A stretch of DNA of 57,706 bases from Clostridia bacterium (GCA_017621655.1 JAGASS010000056.1:1-57706); one strand, 5' to 3'. Positions 1 through 8,435 are shown, numbered from the stretch's first letter. Notes: a model not told the origin generated them from the letters alone. Translations and numbers: made by a program.

Positions 1-94
1 CACGATACCCAAGGTGGTGTTCTCGCATATCCATTATAACACCTATTTTGAATTCTGGCGAGTATGTTTTGTTTTTTCTGCCTGTTTTTCCCAT
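1..94 (-). CDS. IS3-family transposase OrfA, N-terminal fragment (partial)
   Basis: ATG at 94 on the minus strand is preceded by GGAGGTGCAT. The 31 visible codons read MGKTGRKNKTYSPEFKIGVI and then MDMREHHLGYR before the window ends. The pattern YSPEFK..VI.DMREHHLGYR is characteristic of the first helix-turn-helix segment of IS3/IS150-type OrfA, which binds the element ends. The protein is cut only by the window edge; no stop is visible. Whether the element is intact or active cannot be judged. Confidence 0.75.
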   Translation of the reverse strand, partial: MGKTGRKNKTYSPEFKIGVIMDMREHHLGYR

Positions 95-135
95 AAAAAT
101 ATGCACCTCCAAAAGTGTCTAACTTTTGGGGTGCA
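1..135 (-). mobile_element. Left end of an IS3/IS150-type insertion sequence, cut by the window edge
   Basis: The minus strand carries a terminal-repeat-like sequence of about 21 bases at 115-135 that reads TGCACCCCAAAAGTTAGACAC. Its CCCCAAAAGTTAGAC core is typical of IS3-family ends. A ribosome site (GGAGGTG) and a transposase start at position 94 follow directly. The element extends left beyond the window, so its other end, orfB and target duplication cannot be seen. It lies about 20 bases beyond the stop of the racemase gene. Confidence 0.75.
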
Positions 136-156
136 TATCACCGTTGAGAGCTTCTT

Positions 157-870
157 TTATTTTACTTTTTTACCGCAAAGGGTAATGCACTTTTGTGCAA
201 GGGCCTCCATCGCGTCGACAATATCACCGCTATGTAGGGTAAGGTTGTTGTCGGAGTTGATTACCGAAAGCTCTGTGCAGCCGAGAATGATAACGTCACA
301 TCCCAAGTGCCTCAGCTCATCTATGATCTTCAAAAAGCTGTGAACGTCAACGTCCTTTCCTGCCTTTACCTGATTATATATTATGTCCATAACGACGCTC
401 TGACTGTTCTTAGAGGGAACGACGCAGGTAAGGCCGCGCTCTTCTATAACCTTTGCGTAGACGCCGCTTTCGACAGTTCCGTCGGTTGCAAGAACACCGA
501 TCTTCTTAACGCCGGGCTTTTTGAGAATTGCGGCGGTTACCGCCTCCTCGATCATATTTACTATCGGGACGGAAGTCGATGCCTGTAGCTGATCATAGAA
601 ATAGTGAGCAGTATTACAGGTGATAACAATATAGTTGCTTCCGAAATCAACAAGCTTTTTAATGCCGCTTATCATCTTCGGTACAGGATCAATATTGCTT
701 CTTCCGAGAATGAACGAGGTTCTGTCGGGGATCGTATTGTCGTTAAACATAAGAAGCGGAATATGCTCCTGATCGGTTTTGGCTTCGGTCATATTTATCA
801 TCATTTCCGAAAAACGGACCGAGGCAAGAGGACCGACGCCTCCCAAAATGCCGAGAGTTTTAGTTTCCAT
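157..870 (-). CDS. Aspartate/glutamate racemase family protein
   Basis: A 237-residue cofactor-independent amino-acid racemase. It opens with the family signature LGILGGVGPLAS. The two catalytic cysteines lie in ITCNTAHYF and ILGCTELSV, the two-thiol arrangement of aspartate/glutamate racemases. The ATG at 870 is preferred over an upstream in-frame TTG at 882. It follows the TAA of the upstream ATP-grasp gene by one base (TAATATG), implying translational coupling. Pairing of an Asp racemase with an ATP-grasp ligase recalls the D-aspartate ligase/racemase pairs of enterococci and lactobacilli, which make the D-Asp bridge of peptidoglycan. On that basis aspartate is the likeliest substrate, but this is inference. 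An IS3-type element ends about 20 bases past the stop. Confidence 0.85.
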   Translation of the reverse strand: METKTLGILGGVGPLASVRFSEMMINMTEAKTDQEHIPLLMFNDNTIPDRTSFILGRSNIDPVPKMISGIKKLVDFGSNYIVITCNTAHYFYDQLQASTSVPIVNMIEEAVTAAILKKPGVKKIGVLATDGTVESGVYAKVIEERGLTCVVPSKNSQSVVMDIIYNQVKAGKDVDVHSFLKIIDELRHLGCDVIILGCTELSVINSDNNLTLHSGDIVDAMEALAQKCITLCGKKVK

Positions 871-871
871 A

Positions 872-2124
872 TTACTTTTCAAGCTTTCCGTACACAGGAA
901 CGGAGGTCTTTTCCATTCTGCGGTATTTTCTGTATTGGTTGAAGTAAGCTCCGAGAACGTAATAAGCGCGCTTAAGCTTCATATCGGGCTTGTAGTACAG
1001 AGGGTAGCTGCACTTGCCCGAATGGAAAAGCTTTTTGCCTTCTTTTTTAGCTCAGGGTGGTTCTTCGTGTATCTCTTGATGATTCCCATTGGAACGACGG
1101 TGAAGAGATGCTCGGTATTGTCAGCAACGGTATATTCAAGCTCCTTTTCGTAAATAAGATCGTCGACGATCCATTTTACGGTGTTGAAGCCGCTTCCCGT
1201 AACGTAGAAATTACTTCTGCCGAGGCGGACGTTGATCTCGAAGAAGTTATAGCTTCCGTCTCTTTCATCGTACTTGATGTCGAAGTTTGCAAATCCGGTA
1301 TATCCGATATGCTCAAGGAACTTAGTTGCCGCGGCAACGATCTTTTCGTCAACGTCGTTGATGATGACGACAGGATTTCCGATAGCTGACGGCGTATGGT
1401 CCTCGAGAAGAACGCGGCCTAGCGAAGCGAACTTCACCTTGCTGTTTCGATCGCAGTAGCAGGTGAGGACTCGCATATTCGTGTCGTCACCGGGAATGCA
1501 GTCCTGAATTAAGAACTTGTAGTCGTAGCTAGACTTTTCGAGGTTCGAAAGCATCTTTTTAAGATCTTCCTCGTTCTCAAAACGGAAGACCTTTTTCTTG
1601 CCCTCGAATTTTGCATAATGATAAAGCGCGGAATTGGCGCACTTCGCAATAACGGGATATGAAAAATCGAATTTAAGATCGTTTTCCTTGCCGCATTCGT
1701 AAACGTATGTCTTGGGATGATCAATACCAAGCTCGTCGCAAATTTCGTAGAACTTGTCCTTAAGGACGATCCTGTCAAGAAGCTCCTTGTCGATATAGGG
1801 GATCACGAAATAGGGAGCAAGCTTTTCCTTGTTATCAACGATGGCACGAACGTACCAGTCGCCACAGCCCATAAGTATAAGCTTCTTCTTGCCCTTGAAT
1901 TCCTCGCCGACAGCAATAAGGCGCGTAACGAGAGCATCAACGTCCTCAAGATCGGGAAAAACTCTGTTTTCACAAAGCTTACTTTGTGCTATTATATTGG
2001 CCCTTGCGCGGCTTAGCACAAGAGATTTTATCTTATATTCCTCGTGATAGGATCGAACAAGACTGTAAGCGGTTATATCAGCTCCGAGTATTACGGGGAG
2101 AAATTCTCTTTCTTCAAATTTCAT
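872..2124 (-). CDS. ATP-grasp ligase (candidate D-aspartate ligase), apparent frameshift near the C-terminus
   Basis: An ATP-grasp carboxylate-amine ligase-like protein. ATG at 2124 has AAGGAG eight bases upstream; an in-frame TTG at 2130 is less likely. The N-terminal Rossmann-like part (LPVILGADITAYSLVRS) is followed by the ATP-grasp fold with YPVIAKCA, FLIQDCIPGDD and the metal-binding FFEINVRLGR. The uninterrupted frame stops at 979 after an atypical tail. Reading one extra A in the A5 run (forward T5 at 1032-1036) instead restores 52 more codons without a stop. The restored tail has a clean basic and aromatic character (YYVLGAYFNQYRKYRR) and ends with a TAA one base before the racemase ATG. 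The restored length, 417 residues, suits D-aspartate ligases. It is either a sequencing error, a real mutation or a slippage site. Confidence 0.75.
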
Positions 2125-2155
2125 TGTCAAAACTCCTTGATCGGTTATCTAAAGT

Positions 2156-2184
2156 ATTGTATCACAACTGAGAAAAAAGGTCAA
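2156..2184 (-). promoter_or_regulatory. Promoter for the ATP-grasp/racemase pair
   Basis: On the minus strand TTGACC (2179-2184) and TACAAT (2156-2161) are 17 bases apart, with a TGA extended -10. It begins just after the coaD stop, so the ligase-racemase pair probably has its own transcript. Confidence 0.65.
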
Positions 2185-2187
2185 TCC

Positions 2188-2667
2188 TTATCGTGCCATT
2201 CCGATCTTTTTAAGATATTCGATAACAGAGAGGGGAAGAGCGTAAGATAGATCCTCACCGTACTTTATCATATCGCGCGCATAGGTGGAGGAAATATGCG
2301 AATACTCGGGCTTTGACGGCAGAAAAACAGTCTCTGGATGATTGCGAAGTCCTCTGTTGATCGTTGCAAGCGACGCTTCGTAGGAAAGGTCGTTACCGTC
2401 GCGCACACCGCGCACGATAAATGGAATGTCGTTCTTTTCGGTATATTCCGTGAGAAGTCCTTCACATATCGCAACCTTTACGTTGTCGATTCCGTCGCAA
2501 GCAAGCTTGACCATCGCGGCTCTCTGTTCCGCTGTAAACATTCCTTTTTTCTCGGAATTGATGCAGAGAAGAACGTGAAGCTCGTCGAACATAGTAGCGG
2601 CGCGCTTGATAATATCAACGTGCCCGTTTGTTATTGGGTCAAAAGTTCCTGTAAAAACTGCTTTCAT
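2188..2667 (-). CDS. coaD: Pantetheine-phosphate adenylyltransferase
   Basis: 159 residues, the normal length. It catalyses the penultimate step of coenzyme A synthesis, transferring AMP from ATP to 4'-phosphopantetheine in the cytoplasm. The nucleotidyltransferase signature GTFDPITNGH is at residues 7-16. IVRGVRDGNDLSYE and the ISSTYARDM segment near residue 127 are the family's conserved substrate and ATP sites. The start lies two bases after the rsmD stop, with the ribosome site inside the rsmD end. rsmD-coaD is a common pair in Gram-positive genomes, so transcription with uvrC and rsmD is likely. Confidence 0.96.
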   Translation of the reverse strand: MKAVFTGTFDPITNGHVDIIKRAATMFDELHVLLCINSEKKGMFTAEQRAAMVKLACDGIDNVKVAICEGLLTEYTEKNDIPFIVRGVRDGNDLSYEASLATINRGLRNHPETVFLPSKPEYSHISSTYARDMIKYGEDLSYALPLSVIEYLKKIGMAR

Positions 2668-2669
2668 TT

Positions 2670-3230
2670 TTATTCTCCTGCGTTATCGGACTTTTCAAGT
2701 ATAGTTATATACGCCTTGCCGTATTTTGAATGCTTGTAAAGGGTCGTGCCTTCACAGGTAAACGGCTCGCTTTTGTCACTTTCGCAAACGATATATCCGC
2801 CGTTTTCAAGCATGTCGCCCTCGGCGATCTTTTTAAGAGCGTCATTAAGATAATCGGTGGCGTAAGGCGGATCAAGGAAAATAATATTGAATTTTTCCTT
2901 GCCCGAGAGGGAACGGAGCGCCGACTTATAATCGGTGCAAACAAGACGGACTTTGTCAAAAAGTTTCGTCTTTCTTGCGTTGCGCTTAATGACCTCAAAG
3001 GCACCGTTATCAGCTTCACAAATGAAAGCGGAAAGTGCCCCACGGCTGAGCGCCTCAAGCGCCATCTGTCCCGATCCTCCGAAGAGATCGAGAACTTTTC
3101 TGCCCTCAATATCAAACTGCAGAGTATTAAATATTGCCATTTTTGCGCGCTCAGATGTCGGGCGCGTATTTTCTCCCTCAAGCGTTTCGAGCTTCGTGCC
3201 TCTTGCGCTTCCGGTTATAATTCGCATCAT
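2670..3230 (-). CDS. rsmD: 16S rRNA (guanine(966)-N(2))-methyltransferase
   Basis: 186 residues. It methylates G966 of 16S rRNA using S-adenosylmethionine during 30S assembly. Visible motifs are MRIITGSARGTKL at the N-terminus, the SAM-binding VLDLFGGSGQMALEALSRGA near residue 45, and the catalytic FLDPPY near residue 120. Two adjacent ATG codons offer starts at 3230 and 3227; the first has the better-placed purine-rich site. It begins five bases after the uvrC stop and runs into coaD with a two-base gap, so the three genes form one transcription unit. Confidence 0.95.
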   Translation of the reverse strand: MMRIITGSARGTKLETLEGENTRPTSERAKMAIFNTLQFDIEGRKVLDLFGGSGQMALEALSRGALSAFICEADNGAFEVIKRNARKTKLFDKVRLVCTDYKSALRSLSGKEKFNIIFLDPPYATDYLNDALKKIAEGDMLENGGYIVCESDKSEPFTCEGTTLYKHSKYGKAYITILEKSDNAGE

Positions 3231-3235
3231 AGGAT

Positions 3236-5059
3236 CTATTCCTTGTCGTTAAAATATTTGATGATCTGCTCGGCGTCCTTCTTTGTAACGCCCTTTACAG
3301 CACAAAGCTCCTCGTATGAGGCGTTTTTAACGCCGTTAAGCCCGCCAAAAGCAGATAGCAGTGTCTTTGCCTTGCTAGGACCTATACCGCTTATATTCTG
3401 AAGCGAGGAACGCTTCAGCGTTTTTCTCTTGGCACCCGTCATCCTCGAGACGGTGTAACGGTGCACTTCTTCCTGTAGCTTGTAAATGAGAAGAAAAACG
3501 GGCTGTTCACGCGCAATGCTGATCTCTTCATCTTCTGTAGTCAATGCACGTGTCTTGTGATACTCGTCCTTGACCATTCCGAATACGGGAATATCGATTC
3601 CCATTTCGGCTAAAACGGGCTTGATAACACCGACGTGCGTTTTTCCTCCGTCAAGAAGAAGCAGATCGGGGAACTCATCCTCGGTGTGAGAGAAGCGTCG
3701 TCTGACTGCCTCGACCATAGAGGCGTAGTCGTCCTGACTTCCCGAGATCTTATACGTCCTGTACGCGCTCTTTACGAACTTGCCGTTTTCTATGCGGACC
3801 TTGCCCGCTGTAATGTTCTCGTTACCGTAGTTTGAAATGTCAAACGCCTCGATCTTCTCCGGTACTACCTCAAGAGAAAGAAGCTGAGCGAGACGAATAA
3901 GAGTGTCACTTTCCTTTTCGACCTTGGTGTTATATTGCTTAGCATATTCCTTTGCGTTACTGCGAACCATATCGCAAAGCTGCTTAAGGTTTCCTTTTTC
4001 CGGCAGACGAATGGTGACCTTGCGTCCCGCTTTTTCGGTCAGAAGCTCGGAAAGTGCGATGAGATCATCGTCAGTAAGAGGAAAATCAAGTAAGATCTCC
4101 TTTGGGATATACTCACGTATTCTGTAAAGCTCAAAGATAAACGACGCAAGCGCTTCGCTATCGATTATCATATCGGCACCGTAAACGAAGCATTCTTTAT
4201 CGGTAATTGCACCGCTTCTTATATAGAATACCGCAATAGCGGACGAGGTCTCGTCGCTGTAAAGAGAGATGACGTCCTGCTCGACGTTAGGCGCCGCAAC
4301 GACCTTCTGCTTGTCCCATAGCTTCGTGAGAGAACGGATCCTGTCGCGGTTGAGCGCGGCAGATTCGTACATCATATTTTCAGCGGCAAATTCCATCTGC
4401 TCCGTAAGAGATTTTTTAACAGAGTCAATAGATCCGCCAAGGAAGGGAAGAACGTCTGAAAAGATCTTCCTGTATTCTTCGGCTGATATTTTTCCCGTGC
4501 ATGGACCTGAGCAAAGTCCGATCTGATAATTAAGACAAGGACGCATTTTTCCAATGTCTTTAGGAAAGCTTCGCTTACAATCGGGAATACCGAAGGTCTT
4601 TCTTGCCGTATTTACAATATCGTAAGCAACAGACATACCCGAATAAGGGCCGAAATATCTTGCGCCGTCGTTTACGCGTTTTCGGTCAACGAGAATGCGA
4701 GGATACTCCTCGTTCATAGTTACCTTGATATACGGATAGCTTTTTCCGTCCTTCAGCTTGATGTTGAATTTCGGAGTGTGAAGCTTTATAAGCCGATTTT
4801 CAAGGGCAAGCGCTTCAATTTCGGTAGTTGTAAGCATCACTTCGAAATCACGGATATTCGATACGAGATGCGCTGTTTTAACTGTGTGACTGTCAAGGTC
4901 GGTAAAATAGGAAAGGACACGGTTTTTTAGGGCCTTCGATTTACCGACGTAGATAATTTTTCCGCCCCTGTCCTTCATGAGATATACGCCGGGGCACAGA
5001 GGCAGACGGCTTGCTTTTTCTTTTAACTGCGAAATTACATTATGATCGTAATTACTCAT
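3236..5059 (-). CDS. uvrC: UvrABC excinuclease subunit C
   Basis: 607 residues, the usual UvrC length. It makes the two incisions in nucleotide excision repair with UvrAB. Domains in order: GIY-YIG nuclease at about residues 15-95 (CPGVYLMKDRGGKIIYVGKS), a cysteine cluster (CLNYQIGLCSGPC) near 175, a UvrB-interacting UVR segment near 205-240, the RNase H-like 5' nuclease (AFDISNYGNENI, LLLLDGGKTHV) at about 400-500, and C-terminal helix-hairpin-helix repeats (ISGIGPSKAKTLL, VKGVTKKDAEQII). The site AGAGGTG lies upstream of the ATG. A terminator sits between ptsH and this gene, so it needs read-through or a promoter that I could not place. Confidence 0.97.
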   Translation of the reverse strand: MSNYDHNVISQLKEKASRLPLCPGVYLMKDRGGKIIYVGKSKALKNRVLSYFTDLDSHTVKTAHLVSNIRDFEVMLTTTEIEALALENRLIKLHTPKFNIKLKDGKSYPYIKVTMNEEYPRILVDRKRVNDGARYFGPYSGMSVAYDIVNTARKTFGIPDCKRSFPKDIGKMRPCLNYQIGLCSGPCTGKISAEEYRKIFSDVLPFLGGSIDSVKKSLTEQMEFAAENMMYESAALNRDRIRSLTKLWDKQKVVAAPNVEQDVISLYSDETSSAIAVFYIRSGAITDKECFVYGADMIIDSEALASFIFELYRIREYIPKEILLDFPLTDDDLIALSELLTEKAGRKVTIRLPEKGNLKQLCDMVRSNAKEYAKQYNTKVEKESDTLIRLAQLLSLEVVPEKIEAFDISNYGNENITAGKVRIENGKFVKSAYRTYKISGSQDDYASMVEAVRRRFSHTEDEFPDLLLLDGGKTHVGVIKPVLAEMGIDIPVFGMVKDEYHKTRALTTEDEEISIAREQPVFLLIYKLQEEVHRYTVSRMTGAKRKTLKRSSLQNISGIGPSKAKTLLSAFGGLNGVKNASYEELCAVKGVTKKDAEQIIKYFNDKE

Positions 5060-5070
5060 ACCGCACCTCT

Positions 5071-5111
5071 AAAAGTAGAAAAGGCAGACATACCGAGAGG
5101 TGCTGTCTGCC
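5071..5111 (-). terminator. Intrinsic terminator after ptsH
   Basis: The minus-strand RNA would form a perfect 8-bp stem (GGCAGACA with TGTCTGCC, positions 5083-5090 and 5104-5111), followed by the T-rich TTTTCTACTTTT. It sits in the 71 bases between ptsH and uvrC. Confidence 0.75.
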
Positions 5112-5130
5112 AACGTTCTTATAATTAGTA

Positions 5131-5394
5131 TCAGCCCTCGAAGCCGGTAGTAATAAGCTCGGAGAGTCCGTCAAGAGCTTCGTTTTCGTCAGCTCCGTCA
5201 GCGATAAGGGTAACAGTCATACCCTTGATAATGCCGAGAGAAAGAACACCGAGAAGCGACTTCGCATTAACGCGGCGGTCATCCTTTTCGACCCAGATAG
5301 TCGACTTATAGGAATTTGCCTTCTGGATAAAGAAGGTCGCGGGTCTTGCGTGGAGACCTACGTTATTCTGTATTGTAACATCGCGAGTGATCAT
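5131..5394 (-). CDS. ptsH: HPr phosphocarrier protein
   Basis: 87 residues, the normal HPr length. HPr carries phosphate from enzyme I to PTS sugar permeases. His15 lies in the active-site segment GLHARPAT and Ser46 in NAKSLLGVLSLG, the site used by HPr kinase in Gram-positive carbon catabolite repression. The presence of His15 rules out the regulatory-only Crh paralog, which has Gln there. It has its own sigma-A-type promoter and its own terminator, so it is a monocistronic gene lying between two operons. No enzyme I gene is present in the window. Confidence 0.95.
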   Translation of the reverse strand: MITRDVTIQNNVGLHARPATFFIQKANSYKSTIWVEKDDRRVNAKSLLGVLSLGIIKGMTVTLIADGADENEALDGLSELITTGFEG

Positions 5395-5433
5395 TTTAGT
5401 GCTCCTGTCAGATAAATCTAATTAACAACTAGT

Positions 5434-5462
5434 ATTATAACAAATTTGAAAAATAAAATCAA
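5434..5462 (-). promoter_or_regulatory. Promoter of ptsH
   Basis: Minus strand: TTGATT at 5457-5462, 17-base spacer, TATAAT at 5434-5439. Transcription would start about 30 bases upstream of the ptsH ATG, which has an AGGAG ribosome site. Confidence 0.8.
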
Positions 5463-5504
5463 TAGTTTTTTAATTATTTTTGCGTTTTTATTGAAAAAAA
5501 CGGT

Positions 5505-5996
5505 TTAATTTAACGTTTCAACGGAAATTACAGTGATTTTAACCGCGACACCGTCAGCTCTTACGGTGAAAACGGAACCGGCAGCAATGTATCTATTACC
5601 GCCGAGGAGGTATCCGTTCTTTGATTCCATCACCTTGCAGGTAAAGCTTCCGCGTACGTCGAGAAGGGTTTCATGCTCGTAGGAAACAAGCTCGCCTGCG
5701 GAGTTCTCACGGTAAATGAGCGCCTTGACGGGATCGGTAACGGCAGTAAGAGTGCCGAAGAGATCGCCGTCGGTATAGAACTTGTTATTCTCGGTAAATG
5801 CCGCCGCCTCTTCCGAGGTAATTGCCTCGGCAACAAACGTTACCTTTGCATTTTCAAGAGACGTCTTCGAAAACAGACGGTCAACGACGTTGTATCTTGC
5901 GATAACGCCGATAAACAGAGCCAGTATTACAAGAACTATTGCAAGGTCAATTACGGAGAATGAAAATTTTCTTTCGGAATTTTGCTTCTTACTCAT
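5505..5996 (-). CDS. DUF4330-family membrane-anchored protein (second copy)
   Basis: 163 residues. A basic N-terminus (KKQNSERKFSF) is followed by one membrane segment at about residues 14-32 (VIDLAIVLVILALFIGVIA) and an external beta-rich domain of about 125 residues. The arrangement, with the FS.IDLA.V.V..A entry to the membrane, matches DUF4330 proteins as I recall them. Function is unknown. It starts 12 bases after the related gene upstream and closes the rimM-trmD-ligase-DUF4330 run. Constant association with the polymerase-like membrane protein suggests a role in surface polysaccharide assembly or export; that is inference only. Confidence 0.7.
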   Translation of the reverse strand: MSKKQNSERKFSFSVIDLAIVLVILALFIGVIARYNVVDRLFSKTSLENAKVTFVAEAITSEEAAAFTENNKFYTDGDLFGTLTAVTDPVKALIYRENSAGELVSYEHETLLDVRGSFTCKVMESKNGYLLGGNRYIAAGSVFTVRADGVAVKITVISVETLN

Positions 5997-6008
5997 AACG
6001 TTTCCTCC

Positions 6009-6506
6009 TTACTTGCCAAGCTCGGTGACCGAGGTGCATTTTCCCGTACCTGTAAAGTCGGGAACTCTGAATGAAACGTCCTCGCCGATAACTACGTCAA
6101 AGCCGTTTACAGAGTAACCGTAATCGGTCTTTGTTGCAGTAGCTCTGATCTTAACGACCATTGTCTTCATTCCGGGATAACGTGTTGATACAGATTCGCC
6201 CGTTTCGGAATTGATACCGACGTGATAATAGTCGGAGTTGGTGATCGAAACGACCTCGCCTCCGTTTTCCATAACGGCAGTGTTTACGACCTTATCACCG
6301 ACCTTAACGAGATTGATATACTCCTCTCTGACGGGTGAGAGAGTGACTGTATATTCGATCTTCACGTTTTCCTTGCCGCTTGGCGAAACAATATCCTTAC
6401 TGTTAAATACGAAAATAAGTACTGCAATAGCGGTAAGCGCAATAACTATCAGCGCAACGTCTATTAAGTTAAAGCTTATTTTCTTTTTCTTTGGACCTAC
6501 GTTCAT
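6009..6506 (-). CDS. DUF4330-family membrane-anchored protein (first copy)
   Basis: 165 residues with the same plan as the next gene: lysine-rich start (GPKKKKISF), one transmembrane helix at about 13-33 (LIDVALIVIALTAIAVLIFVF), then an external domain with repeated beta segments (GDKVVN, MKTMVVKIRA, FDVVIGEDVSFRVP). Identity to the downstream copy is low outside the N-terminus, so the duplication is old. It starts six bases after the stop of the O-antigen-ligase-like gene and is co-transcribed with it. No catalytic residues can be recognised. Confidence 0.7.
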   Translation of the reverse strand: MNVGPKKKKISFNLIDVALIVIALTAIAVLIFVFNSKDIVSPSGKENVKIEYTVTLSPVREEYINLVKVGDKVVNTAVMENGGEVVSITNSDYYHVGINSETGESVSTRYPGMKTMVVKIRATATKTDYGYSVNGFDVVIGEDVSFRVPDFTGTGKCTSVTELGK

Positions 6507-6512
6507 TATATA

Positions 6513-8435
6513 TCATCCTTTTCGTTTAGAAAAATGATTGAGTGTCTTGCAGTCGAGTTCAAGCGTTGGCTCGTCTGACGGCATTGAATATCTTTCCGAC
6601 TCTGCAGTTTTGATAGATGCCGAGAAGAGTGCGGTCATAAGCCAGAACATAAAGAATACGGAGGGCGACAACCAGATATGGTCAATGAATCCCATGATGA
6701 GTAGTGATGATAGACCTGCAAATGTTGCTATGACCGTGTTTTTAAGCTCAGTATCATCGTGACGGCTTAAAGTGATATACGAGAAGTACTTTCGTAATAG
6801 CTGTGCAATAAAAATGAAGAAAATAATGAGTCCCGATATTCCAAGCGAAACAATTATCTGGGAATACAAAGAAGACGCGTGAGTCATCGTCATCGAAAGA
6901 TCGTTCGTATAGAGCGGATAAATTTTCAAGAAAGCACCCTCACCAAGACCAATACCGCCGAGGAACGAGTCAAATATCACCTTATTCGTTGTATAGTTGA
7001 CGTTCTGCCTGTAGGAAGCGATCGTTCCGTCGAAGGAGAAGAGCTTGTTTACCGCGCCTGTTATATCTGAAGGAAGAAGTGCTACGACAAGCGGAATGAT
7101 TATTATCGCAGGGATAATATAAGAAAGTGACTTTTTCGACACAAGCATCACCAGTAGCATAATGCCGACTATGACCGCGAGCGTGCCGCTTCTTGAGCCG
7201 CCAATGAAAAGACAAATAAGAGTTAGAAGGACCGCTATAACCGACCAGGTCATTTTAGGCGCATTTTTGGACGTGGCTGAACGAAGCAGCATCAGCGGCA
7301 CGACAGCGACTGCCATATGAATGAACAAGGGGGTTGTATACATAAGAGAAAGGATCGGGCCCGAGAACATCTCACTGAAAATGTCAGTGACCGTAGCGGG
7401 TAGGAAGAGCGTCGTCTTACCTATAACCGATGCCACAAGCGAGATGGTAAAGGATATTACGAGCGCCGCACCGCATTTCTTGATCCATTCAGCAGTTCGA
7501 AGCAGATTCGATACGGCAAAATATGTTGCGAGCATCGCAAGGAAAAGATAAGACAGCTCTGAGCTTTCGCTCGGCGAAACCGAAATAACGCCGCCGAAGA
7601 AAATAGCAATTCCAAATGCCAGAACTGTAAAATCGAAAAAGCTGAACTTGAATACTCTCTTTCCTCGAATTAGCTTTATGAACCACGACGCAGTTACAAA
7701 AACACCGAATGCTGCGAGCTGCTCGTACGAAAGGAAGGGAAGCGCAAAGAAGAGCGCAACCGAGCCGCTTTCAGGGAAAGCGAGTACGGCGTATAGCGCA
7801 AGAAGCGTCGGGAAAAGCAGAAGAATGAACTGCACTGACGTTAGCGAGCCGAGTATACCGGCTATAATACCTGCGATCAGGAAGTACGTCGGTCGACCTA
7901 TAGGTTCACCGCGCAGGAATGAATTGTTGGTCGGTATCTTAAAGAATCCGAAAAATATGCGTGAGAGGATCTTACTCTCGGCAAAGGCCGCGTAGCAGTT
8001 TTTCTGCGAAGCGCAGAGAAGTCCGCCGACAACGAACGTGCCAATACTCAAGTACAGCGGCATATCGCCAACGTCCGAAACGAGATTTGTTTTGATCAGA
8101 TTGACTATCGTGCTGTATAGACCGAACGAGAAATAGAAAAGTCCGACGCACTTTAACTGTATGAGAGGAACTTTAGCGATAAGCTGCTTCAAATATCCCA
8201 AAATGAAGCTGTTGTCAAAGCTTTTTGCAATGAAGCGCTTGACGGGTAGGGAGACGCGTTTAGTAAAATTGATCTTCGAGATCAGCTTGGAAAAAAGTCC
8301 GTTCTCGGTCTTTTTCTTGCCGATCAAGAGGTGCGCGCTCAAGCTTTCGGGCATCTTGGAATAGATGTATTCCGAAAAACGCGTAAGAAAAGAAAATATT
8401 GAGCTTTTCTTTTTTGCCGACTTGTTCTTATTCAT
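6513..8435 (-). CDS. O-antigen ligase / Wzy-like polysaccharide polymerase family membrane protein
   Basis: 640 residues. A cytoplasmic N-terminal stretch of about 95 residues rich in Lys and Ser precedes roughly a dozen hydrophobic helices. A large extracytoplasmic loop near residues 490-540 (GGIGLGEGAFLKIYP, MTHASSLYSQIIVSLG) has the G.G.G.......H.S..Q hallmark of the Wzy_C/WaaL family. Such proteins join or polymerise lipid-linked glycans on the outer face of the membrane. In a Gram-positive the target would be a capsule or wall glycan. It is followed within a few bases by two DUF4330 genes and preceded at 22 bases by trmD. The substrate cannot be deduced. Confidence 0.85.
   Translation of the reverse strand: MNKNKSAKKKSSIFSFLTRFSEYIYSKMPESLSAHLLIGKKKTENGLFSKLISKINFTKRVSLPVKRFIAKSFDNSFILGYLKQLIAKVPLIQLKCVGLFYFSFGLYSTIVNLIKTNLVSDVGDMPLYLSIGTFVVGGLLCASQKNCYAAFAESKILSRIFFGFFKIPTNNSFLRGEPIGRPTYFLIAGIIAGILGSLTSVQFILLLFPTLLALYAVLAFPESGSVALFFALPFLSYEQLAAFGVFVTASWFIKLIRGKRVFKFSFFDFTVLAFGIAIFFGGVISVSPSESSELSYLFLAMLATYFAVSNLLRTAEWIKKCGAALVISFTISLVASVIGKTTLFLPATVTDIFSEMFSGPILSLMYTTPLFIHMAVAVVPLMLLRSATSKNAPKMTWSVIAVLLTLICLFIGGSRSGTLAVIVGIMLLVMLVSKKSLSYIIPAIIIIPLVVALLPSDITGAVNKLFSFDGTIASYRQNVNYTTNKVIFDSFLGGIGLGEGAFLKIYPLYTNDLSMTMTHASSLYSQIIVSLGISGLIIFFIFIAQLLRKYFSYITLSRHDDTELKNTVIATFAGLSSLLIMGFIDHIWLSPSVFFMFWLMTALFSASIKTAESERYSMPSDEPTLELDCKTLNHFSKRKG

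Noticed and set aside
5464..5520. Terminator after the second DUF4330 gene (AAACG...CGTTT with T run)
   Set aside because: Only five pairs with a 12-base loop; too weak to list as a feature, though it may contribute.
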